A stretch of 64,000 bases of DNA from NCBI GenBank assembly GCA_903900155.1, contig CAIUMD010000020.1:46082-110081 (forward strand), given 5' to 3'. Made by a program: the position numbers and the translations under genes. This DNA is from an uncultured Caulobacterales bacterium (GTDB lineage: Bacteria > Pseudomonadota > Alphaproteobacteria > Caulobacterales > Caulobacteraceae). The notes under the pieces are model-generated. The model was given only the letters and a program-made list of their open reading frames with translations, did no database searches and had not been told where the DNA came from. Shown here piece by piece: positions 55,604-64,000 of the stretch (positions are counted from its first letter, which is position 1; every line of letters begins with the position of its first letter).

Positions 55604-56095
55604 GTGAAGACAATGGCGAAAACGTTCACGATCTGCGCGACGTCGTTGCTGCTGGCCGTCTCGGGAGGTATCGCCACAGCTGCCGCCGAGCCGTCTGGTT
55701 TCGCCAGCAGCGCCGATGTCCAGGCCCAGTTCCGCGACATGCTCGCCGCCATGAAGCCAGACCAGGGGTTCATGTGGCGCCCCCTGGTTCGCGACGGCGC
55801 GACCGTGGCGGCGATCGAAATCTGGAAAAAGCCGGGCCGCCCCGCCGTTCACCCCACTGAGGCCGAATACGCCATCGTACTTGAAGGCGCCGGCACGCTG
55901 GTCTCCGGCGGGACCATGGCCGACGCCAAGCCCAAGAACCCCACCCTGACCGAAGGCAGCCAGATCGAGGGCGGCGCGACCCGGGCGCTCGGCCCGGGTG
56001 ACGTCATCCTCATCCCGGCGAGCGTGCCGCACTGGTTCAGGATCACCGGTGAGCGGCTGGTGCTGCTGGGGATCAAGCTGCCGGGCGCGAAGTAG
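55604..56095 (+). CDS. exported cupin domain protein
   Basis: A 163-residue protein with a signal peptide (MKTMAKTFTICATSLLLAVSGGIATAAA) and one cupin barrel: the first metal-motif strand is VHPTEAEYAIVLEGAGTLVSGG and the second GPGDVILIPASVPHWFRIT (His in VPHW). The GTG at 55604 has GGGAG 7 nt upstream; ATG 55613 is an alternative. It converges with a TetR gene. Ligand unknown. Confidence 0.83.
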   Translation: MKTMAKTFTICATSLLLAVSGGIATAAAEPSGFASSADVQAQFRDMLAAMKPDQGFMWRPLVRDGATVAAIEIWKKPGRPAVHPTEAEYAIVLEGAGTLVSGGTMADAKPKNPTLTEGSQIEGGATRALGPGDVILIPASVPHWFRITGERLVLLGIKLPGAK

Positions 56096-56098
56096 CGA

Positions 56099-56773
56099 TC
56101 AAAGCCCTGACGTGTGAGGACCAAGGTCTTCGCGCGCGTCGAAGCTTCGCATCGCGATCTGCGCCACGGCTTCCAGTTCCGCCCGCGTCGCGCCATCCCG
56201 CGCCAGGATCGACATCCCGCTCTGAACTGTCTGAATGAAGCGGGCGAGGGCGTGGACGTCGGTTCCGGCCGGAAGCTCGCCTGACTCCACACCTTGATCC
56301 AGTCGCGCCTTCAGCCGCTCCAAACTGCCGAGACGCGCTGTGCGGACTACCTCGCCAAGGCTAGCGTGCCCTTCGTCGCCGACCATGGACAAGGTCACCA
56401 TGCAGCCTCGCGGCATGTCGCATAGCGAGCCGGTCAATGAGGCGGCTGAGTCCATCAGCCACGCCGCCACAGCCTCACGCGCCGTTGCACCGGCCCGGAA
56501 CCCGCCCCAGCCCATCTCGTCGTAGGTCTTGCGATAATAGTCGAGCGCGGCGCCGTACAGCGCCTCCTTCGAGCCGAACGCGGCGTAAAGGCTCGGCGCG
56601 CCGATCCCCATCGCGGCGGTCAAGTCGGCGATGGACGTGGCCTCGTAGCCCTTCTCCCAGAACAGCCGCATCGCCTGGTTCAGCGCTGCATCGCGGTCGA
56701 ACGCGCGCGGTCGGCCGCGCCCGCGCCCTGCGGCCTTGGCGTCGTTTTCCAGACCTCGTCCTGAATTTTGCAT
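56099..56773 (-). CDS. TetR/AcrR family regulator
   Basis: A 224-residue repressor. The N-terminal helix-turn-helix ([44 protein letters not shown], about 30-74) is typical; the C-terminal part resembles the TetR_C group controlling quinone- or aldehyde-related reductases. It is divergent from an SDR gene 89 nt away, which it very likely represses. ATG at 56773 follows a basic leader (RGRGRPR). Confidence 0.9.
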   Translation of the reverse strand: MQNSGRGLENDAKAAGRGRGRPRAFDRDAALNQAMRLFWEKGYEATSIADLTAAMGIGAPSLYAAFGSKEALYGAALDYYRKTYDEMGWGGFRAGATAREAVAAWLMDSAASLTGSLCDMPRGCMVTLSMVGDEGHASLGEVVRTARLGSLERLKARLDQGVESGELPAGTDVHALARFIQTVQSGMSILARDGATRAELEAVAQIAMRSFDAREDLGPHTSGL

Positions 56774-56861
56774 CGATCGTTAGATAAGTCCCTTGAACAT
56801 GCCCGGCAACCTCCCCAGGTATTTCTGTATCAATCACTCCACAAATGGACTCTGGACGGAC

Positions 56862-57602
56862 ATGACAAATCTGGCTGGCAAGCGCGCCCTGGTCACGGGC
56901 GCCTCCCGCGGCATCGGGGCCGCAATCGCCCTGGAACTGGCCGAACAAGGCGCGGACGTCGCCATCACCTACGAGCGCGCCGCGGACAAGGCCGCGGAGG
57001 TGGTGAGGGCGATCGAGACAAAAGGCCGTAAAGCCGTCGCTATCCAGGCTGACAGCGCCGACGTCGCGGCGGTGAAGCGGTCGGTGGACGAGGCGGCCAC
57101 CGCGCTCGGCGGACTCGACATTCTGGTCAACAACGCCGCCATCGCCCGCTATGCCCCGTTCGCCGAGATCAGCCAGGAGGACGTCGACGCCCTGCTGGCG
57201 GTGAACGTACGCTCGCCGATCTTCGCGGCCCAGGCGGCCATTCCGTACCTGAAGGCCGGCGGCCGCGTCATCACGATCGGCTCGGCGGGCGCCGATCGCA
57301 TCGTGGGCGACCCCGGCGCGGCCTACTACATGACCAAGTCGGCGCTGCAGTCGTTCAACCGCGGCCTCGCCCGTGAACTGGGTCCGCGCGACATCACCGT
57401 GAACCTGGTGCAGCCGGGCTCGACCGACACCGACATGAACCCGTCCGATGGCGAGTCTTCGGATTTTCAGCGCTCGCTAATCCCGCTTGGCCGCTATGGC
57501 AAACCCGAGGATGTGGCCGCCGCGGTGGCGTTCCTGGCGTCGCCTGCCGCCCGTCAGATCACCGGGACCATCCTGAACGTCGACGGCGGCGCGCTGACCT
57601 AA
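56862..57602 (+). CDS. SDR family oxidoreductase
   Basis: A 246-residue classical short-chain dehydrogenase. Cofactor motif GASRGIGAAI, ILVNNAAIAR, catalytic Ser in ITIGSAGAD and YYMTKSALQ (Tyr and Lys of YxxxK). It belongs to the 3-oxoacyl-ACP-reductase-like group. Start at MTNLAGKRALV; upstream in-frame ATG (56793) would add 23 unlikely residues. Controlled presumably by the divergent TetR gene. Confidence 0.92.
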   Translation: MTNLAGKRALVTGASRGIGAAIALELAEQGADVAITYERAADKAAEVVRAIETKGRKAVAIQADSADVAAVKRSVDEAATALGGLDILVNNAAIARYAPFAEISQEDVDALLAVNVRSPIFAAQAAIPYLKAGGRVITIGSAGADRIVGDPGAAYYMTKSALQSFNRGLARELGPRDITVNLVQPGSTDTDMNPSDGESSDFQRSLIPLGRYGKPEDVAAAVAFLASPAARQITGTILNVDGGALT

Positions 57603-57633
57603 ATCCAGTCCCCCCAGTCATTCGGAAATAGAA

Positions 57634-57659
57634 AAGGGGACGCCTTTCGGCGTCCCCTT
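57634..57659. terminator. bidirectional terminator between SDR gene and alaS
   Basis: Stem AAGGGGACGCC/GGCGTCCCCTT with a short loop. It is flanked on the left by AAAA, giving a U-run for alaS on the minus strand. Confidence 0.8.
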
Positions 57660-57684
57660 CGTCATTCGATAGTCACCCGCCAGT

Positions 57685-60348
<2,664 letters not shown>

Positions 60349-60481
60349 GAGCGTCTCAAGTCTGGGCGTCCGGCGTAGGGCCGGGAGTCGCGCGCTGCAT
60401 AGCGCGGTTTTTCGCGAAGGGGAAACCGATCCACAGATGGTGACCCGGGTTGAGGTGGAAAAGGGCGGGTTCGGAGGCTGA

Positions 60482-60598
60482 GATGCTCCCCCGCGATGCG
60501 GGGGAGCTGTCACGGAGTGACGGAGGGGGCAAGTGCTGCCTAAGCCGTGCTAGCCCCCTCCCCCTCTGGTCACCTCCCCCGCATCGCGGGGGAGGATC
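60482..60598. repeat. MITE-like palindromic element, second copy
   Basis: CTCCCCCGCGATGCGGGGGA at the left and CTCCCCCGCATCGCGGGGGA at the right, each itself palindromic, frame about 115 bp of non-coding DNA including GTCACGGAGTGACGGAGGG. Same architecture as 25555-25671. It separates recA from alaS. Confidence 0.65.
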
Positions 60599-60601
60599 AA
60601 A

Positions 60602-60637
60602 AGAAATAGGCCGCCTGGCATGGGGTCCAGGCGGCCT
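60602..60637 (-). terminator. recA-unit terminator
   Basis: Stem AGGCCGCCTGG/CCAGGCGGCCT with an 8-nt loop, followed on the minus strand by ATTTCTTTT. Confidence 0.8.
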
Positions 60638-60642
60638 GCAAT

Positions 60643-60713
60643 CGCGGCCCTCGCGGCGGTCCGGCCGCGGGCGTGTTGAAGGCGGGAACGCCCAGGGTCG
60701 GGCGAGGGCCGCG
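60643..60713 (-). other. branched RNA structure in the recA 3' region
   Basis: A perfect 12-bp outer stem (CGCGGCCCTCGC with GCGAGGGCCGCG) encloses 47 nt that can form at least two inner hairpins (GCGG/CCGC near 60655 and GGCG/CGCC near 60681). It lies 34 nt past the recA stop and directly before the terminator. Confidence 0.55.
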
Positions 60714-60746
60714 AAACCGTAGGGCCCGAAAGCCCAGTCCTGAAAT

Positions 60747-61817
60747 CTAGTCCTCGTCGCCCTCTTCCGGGCCGCCGACCAGGAGCTCTTCCTCGATCTT
60801 CTGCGACGACTTGCGGACGGCCTTTTCGATGTCGGCGGCCACGTCGGGATTGGTCTTCAGGAACTCGCGGACATTGTCGCGGCCCTGGCCGATGCGCTGG
60901 CTGCCGTACGAGAACCACGAGCCGGCCTTGTCGATGATCCCGGCCTTGACGCCCAAGTCGATGACTTCGCCCAGCTTGGAGATGCCCTCGCCGTACATGA
61001 TGTCGAACTCGACCTCGCGGAACGGCGGAGCCACCTTGTTCTTGACCACCTTCACGCGGACATTGTTGCCGATGATCTCGTCACGCACCTTCACCGAGCC
61101 AGTGCGGCGGATGTCCAGGCGCACCGAGGCGTAGAACTTCAGCGCATTGCCGCCCGTAGTCGTTTCCGGGCTGCCGTACATCACGCCGATCTTGTGACGA
61201 ATCTGGTTGATGAAGATGACGATGGTGTTGGCCTTGTTGATCGAGGCGGTCAGCTTGCGCAGCGCCTGGCTCATCAGACGGGCTTGCAGGCCCGGCAGGC
61301 TGTCGCCCATCTCGCCTTCGATTTCGGCCTTCGGGGTCAGGGCCGCGACCGAGTCGATGACGACGATGTCGATCGCGCCCGAGCGCACCAGGGTATCGGT
61401 GATCTCCAGGGCCTGTTCGCCGTTGTCGGGCTGCGAGACCAGCAGGCTGTCGAGATTGACGCCCAGCTTGTGCGCATAGGACGGATCCAGCGCGTGCTCG
61501 GCGTCGACGAAGGCGGCGGTGCCGCCGGCCTTCTGGACCTCGGCCACCACGTGCAGGGCCAGGGTGGTCTTACCCGAGCTTTCCGGGCCGTAGACCTCAA
61601 TGATCCGGCCCTTGGGCAGGCCGCCGATGCCCAGGGCGATGTCCAGGCCGAGCGAACCGGTGGAGACCGCTTCGATCTCGACCTTGCCCTTCTCGCCCAG
61701 CTTCATCACCGAGCCCTTGCCGAACGCGCGGTCGATCTGGGCGAGAGCCGCCTCTAGCGCGCGTTGCTTGTCGCCTTCTTCCTTGCCCACGAGTTTCAAA
61801 GCCGCCTGACTGGTCAT
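60747..61817 (-). CDS. recA: recombinase RecA
   Basis: A 356-residue RecA: DNA strand exchange, LexA co-protease. Walker [14 protein letters not shown], Walker B region [12 protein letters not shown], and [33 protein letters not shown] are fully conserved; the C-terminus is acidic (GGPEEGDED). Start at [12 protein letters not shown] with GAGGGCGGA upstream. The promoter region carries a GTTC-N7-GTTC SOS box. Confidence 0.98.
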   Translation of the reverse strand: MTSQAALKLVGKEEGDKQRALEAALAQIDRAFGKGSVMKLGEKGKVEIEAVSTGSLGLDIALGIGGLPKGRIIEVYGPESSGKTTLALHVVAEVQKAGGTAAFVDAEHALDPSYAHKLGVNLDSLLVSQPDNGEQALEITDTLVRSGAIDIVVIDSVAALTPKAEIEGEMGDSLPGLQARLMSQALRKLTASINKANTIVIFINQIRHKIGVMYGSPETTTGGNALKFYASVRLDIRRTGSVKVRDEIIGNNVRVKVVKNKVAPPFREVEFDIMYGEGISKLGEVIDLGVKAGIIDKAGSWFSYGSQRIGQGRDNVREFLKTNPDVAADIEKAVRKSSQKIEEELLVGGPEEGDED

Positions 61818-61917
61818 TGTTGATCCGCCCTCTATCCCATGATTCCGGTCGCCCGATCGGCGCTTCCCGCGCCGCGTCCCAACGACCTGTGGAACACAAT
61901 CAAGGCGTACATGCTTT

Positions 61918-61939
61918 GTTCCGAGTTCGCAAGATGTTC
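61918..61939. promoter_or_regulatory. SOS (LexA) box GTTC-N7-GTTC
   Basis: GTTCGCAAGATGTTC at 61925-61939 is an exact alphaproteobacterial LexA box (direct repeat GTTC-N7-GTTC). A third GTTC precedes it at 61918. It is 108 bp upstream of recA and overlaps the most distal possible start of the divergent EAL gene. Confidence 0.85.
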
Positions 61940-63688
61940 TCGCCGTCAGAAACGACCGTTTCTGACGTAAGCCAGAATGTCGCACCCTCCCCGCATGGAA
62001 ATGAGGTGACACCCGCCGCGCCGAAACCGGTCCTTAAGTCCCGCTGTGCCAGCTTCGCCGCATCTTGGGGGACTGCCACCTTGTCCATCGATCCGCGTCG
62101 CCTTCTGGGCCTGGCTTTCGCCAGCGCCGATCTTCTCGTTGAACTGCAAAGCGGCCGTGTGCGCCTGGCGCTGGGCGCGGCGCAGAAGGTCATGGGCAAG
62201 TCCGAAGCCGGCCTGATGGGACAGGCCTGGTCCGACCTGTTCCATCCCGACGACCGCCCGCTGATGGAGGCCATGCTCAGTTGCGCCGACGACGGCATCC
62301 GCCGAGGACCGGTCGTGCTGCGCCTGGCCGGGAGCGACGATCGCTGCGTGCGGGTCATCCTGCGCGCCCTGCCCGAGAACGAAGGCCGCGTCTCGTGCGC
62401 CGCCACCGCCGCCCAGTCGGCCGGCCCGCCCCTAACCGCCGACAGCCTGCAGCCCCGCGAGTCGTTCGACGACATCGCCCAGGGCCTGTTCGAGGCCGCC
62501 CGCGTCACCGGCCTGGAGCTGGAGCTGGCCATGGTCGAGTTCGCGGGGCTCGGGGCCATGCGCGAAGGCCTGACGCCCAGCGAGGCCCAGGCCCTGGACG
62601 TCCGCGTCGCCAGCGCCGTCCGCGCCGAGTCGCATGGCGGTTCGGCCGCCACCCGCCTGTCGCCCGACCGCTTCGCCCTGCTGCGCCAGCGCGACGACCG
62701 GCCCGAGAACATGGTCAAGCGCCTGACCAAGATGGTCAGCGCCGAGGCCGACGCCCACGTGGTGCCGCTGGAGTCCGGCGGCGGCTCGTCCCGCGCCCTT
62801 CGCGCCCTGCGCTACGCCCTCGACGATTTCCTGCGCGAGGGCCTGAAGGACATGCCGCCGATGACCCTGTCGGAGGCGATGAATCGCTCGGTGAAGCGGA
62901 CCCTGGCCCGCGCCGGCGCCCTGGGCGTGGCGGTCAGCCAGCGGCGCTTCACGCTGGCCTACCAGCCGGTGGTCTCGCTGACCACGGGCATGGCCCATCA
63001 CCACGAGGCCCTGGTGCGCTTCGAGGACGGCGGCAGCCCGTTCGCCCTGATCCGCATGGCCGAGGAATTCGACCTGATCGAGGAGCTGGACCACGCCATC
63101 GTCGAGCAGGCCGTCAAGAAGCTGGCCAACGACCAGGAGCGCAAGCTGCGCCTGGCGGTCAACGTCTCGGGCCAGACGATCGGCAACGAGAGCTTCGTCG
63201 ACCATGTCGGCCGCCTGCTCTCGAAGTTCGACGAGGCCAAGGGCCGGCTGATCTTCGAGATCACCGAGACCCGCGCCATCGACAACCTGGCCGTGGCCAA
63301 CCAGCATATCCAGAGCCTGCGCGGCATGGGCTCGCTGGTCTGCCTGGACGACTTCGGGGCCGGCTCGTCCTCGTTCGCCTACCTGCAGCAGCTGCAGCTG
63401 GACATCGTGAAGATCGACGGCCGCTACGTCCGTGAATTGGCCGACAACGGCCGCGACGGGGCGCTGGTGCGCCGCCTGGTCGAGCTGTGCCGCGATCTGA
63501 AGATCCGCACGGTCGCCGAAATGGTCGAGACCGTCGAGGTCGAGGAGATCGTTCGCGCCGCCGGCGTCGACTTCGCCCAGGGCTGGCTGTACGGCAAGCC
63601 CGCCGACAAGCCCGCCCCCGCCCTGCGGCCCAGCGCGCCGGTCAAGGCCGTGGCGCGCCGGGTCGGGGCCTCGGACAGCTGGGGCTAG
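61934..63688 (+). CDS. PAS-EAL cyclic-di-GMP phosphodiesterase
   Basis: Up to 584 residues. A PAS-like region (about 58-160), a linker with a weak degenerate GGDEF-like stretch (about 180-320), and an EAL domain (about 335-565). Catalytic residues look intact: EALVRF (358), Asn410, Glu442 in FEITET, Asp472-Asp473 in LDDFG, Lys493. It should hydrolyse c-di-GMP. The start is uncertain: ATG 61934 overlaps the SOS box and lacks a ribosome binding site; a TTG at 62081 with GGGGGA 8 nt upstream coincides with the onset of strong coding bias. Confidence 0.85.
   Translation: MFSPSETTVSDVSQNVAPSPHGNEVTPAAPKPVLKSRCASFAASWGTATLSIDPRRLLGLAFASADLLVELQSGRVRLALGAAQKVMGKSEAGLMGQAWSDLFHPDDRPLMEAMLSCADDGIRRGPVVLRLAGSDDRCVRVILRALPENEGRVSCAATAAQSAGPPLTADSLQPRESFDDIAQGLFEAARVTGLELELAMVEFAGLGAMREGLTPSEAQALDVRVASAVRAESHGGSAATRLSPDRFALLRQRDDRPENMVKRLTKMVSAEADAHVVPLESGGGSSRALRALRYALDDFLREGLKDMPPMTLSEAMNRSVKRTLARAGALGVAVSQRRFTLAYQPVVSLTTGMAHHHEALVRFEDGGSPFALIRMAEEFDLIEELDHAIVEQAVKKLANDQERKLRLAVNVSGQTIGNESFVDHVGRLLSKFDEAKGRLIFEITETRAIDNLAVANQHIQSLRGMGSLVCLDDFGAGSSSFAYLQQLQLDIVKIDGRYVRELADNGRDGALVRRLVELCRDLKIRTVAEMVETVEVEEIVRAAGVDFAQGWLYGKPADKPAPALRPSAPVKAVARRVGASDSWG
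61944..61967. promoter_or_regulatory. 24-bp palindrome CGTCAGAAAC-N4-GTTTCTGACG
   Basis: Perfect 10-bp arms around GACC, 5 bp from the SOS box. If the EAL gene starts downstream it is an intergenic operator; otherwise it lies in its first codons. Confidence 0.55.
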
Positions 63689-63712
63689 TTTGAATCTCCT
63701 CCCCCTCCGGGG

Positions 63713-64000
63713 CAGGGCTATCGCATATGACTGAGGAGTGAGCGGAGGAACTGGTCGTTCCATCCGGCGCGCTTGATCTCGCCCTTGATGGATCCTTTGT
63801 CGGGATGCAGTCGCAGGGTGTTGAGGGCGAGCTTTCGCATGAGGGCGAGGTTCTGAGGAGCATAGCCGGCGCGGCTGCGCACGGCGTCTTCGTCGAAGGC
63901 CACATCGAGAACCCAGTGGAGTTGGTTTTCGATGGTCCAATGGGTCCTGGCGACGTCGAGCATTCGTTGTGCGGAGAGGTGGGTGGAAAGCAGAAACCAC
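63713..64000 (-). mobile_element. ISAs1-family insertion sequence, one end (runs off the window)
   Basis: The transposase C-terminus plus the terminal CAGGGCTATCGCATATGACT at 63713, which overlaps the stop codon and is the likely inverted repeat. The element lies 25 bp past the EAL stop. Confidence 0.75.
63718..64000 (-). CDS. ISAs1-family transposase, C-terminal part
   Basis: The open frame enters from the right edge and ends in a TAG at 63718. WFLLSTHLSAQRMLDVARTHW and IENQLHWVLDVAFDEDAVRSR are the signature of ISAs1 DDE transposases (the E of DDE lies in IENQLHWVLD), followed by NLALMRKLALNTLR. About 94 residues are visible; nothing suggests damage. Confidence 0.9.
   Translation of the reverse strand, partial: WFLLSTHLSAQRMLDVARTHWTIENQLHWVLDVAFDEDAVRSRAGYAPQNLALMRKLALNTLRLHPDKGSIKGEIKRAGWNDQFLRSLLSHMR

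Overview
The window is chromosomal DNA of a high-G+C alphaproteobacterium, most likely Caulobacter or a close Caulobacteraceae relative. Pointers are the ATPase inhibitor zeta (DUF1476) gene, the small PurL with separate PurS and PurQ, the eukaryote-like NADP-isocitrate dehydrogenase, a GTTC-N7-GTTC SOS box beside recA, a GGAAC-N16-CGTT (EcfG/SigT type) promoter, and alphaproteobacterial intergenic palindromes. I see no rRNA, tRNA, CRISPR array or prophage. Genus and functions rest on recognised motifs, not on searches.

Layout. 1-1846: 5' part of a giant octapeptide-repeat protein (minus strand, open at the left edge). 2.2-9.4 kb: carbohydrate and transport genes (GH3 glucosidase, dicarboxylate-type symporter, acyltransferase, FucP-type sugar transporter with operator-like palindromes). 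9.4-13.2 kb: three-gene envelope/glycan operon (FAD oxidoreductase, GtrA, polytopic membrane protein). 13.4-17.1 kb: small envelope proteins, a GST, and a tandem MFS pair whose first copy is wrecked and preceded by a (GA)19 tract. 17.2-29.3 kb: purine genes purB, purC, purS, purQ, purL, interrupted by a DNA glycosylase, a cupin remnant, the zeta inhibitor, a VapBC module, a CocE-type hydrolase, a SigT-promoter small protein and a cyclophilin. 29.8-33.1 kb: an unusual tandem zinc/HNH-like protein of different composition, then a hybrid kinase. 33.2-40.6 kb: M28 peptidase, bolA/AKR-like/grxD/thioesterase operon, serine hydrolase, htpX, zinc-ribbon gene, frameshifted TM2 gene, rpsD. 40.7-47.6 kb: small antitoxin-like pair, formaldehyde detoxification operon (adhC-fghA), MocA-type oxidoreductase, DUF1254 protein, TrmJ, degenerate beta-lactamase-like lipoprotein. 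47.6-54.8 kb: second hybrid kinase, icd, a candidate sRNA, DUF2939, AEC transporter, PepSY protein. 54.9-57.6 kb: two decaying genes, cupin, TetR/SDR pair. 57.7-64 kb: alaS, recA with a structured 3' region, an EAL protein, and the end of an ISAs1-type insertion sequence running off the right edge.

How the parts work together. Five of the de novo purine genes lie on the plus strand across 12 kb, with formylglycinamidine synthase split into PurS/PurQ/PurL. bolA and grxD form the expected iron-sulfur pair with a catalytically degraded AKR-like protein between them. adhC and fghA form a glutathione-dependent formaldehyde pathway. recA and the EAL gene diverge from a region carrying the SOS box.

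The best leads for something new are the octapeptide protein with its 168/240-nt super-period, the tandem HNH-like protein, the C-rich-loop sRNA candidate at 51.6 kb, the SigT-driven Gln-rich small protein, the (GA)19/duplicated-leader MFS pair, and the two pseudo-enzymes (AKR-like, beta-lactamase-like).
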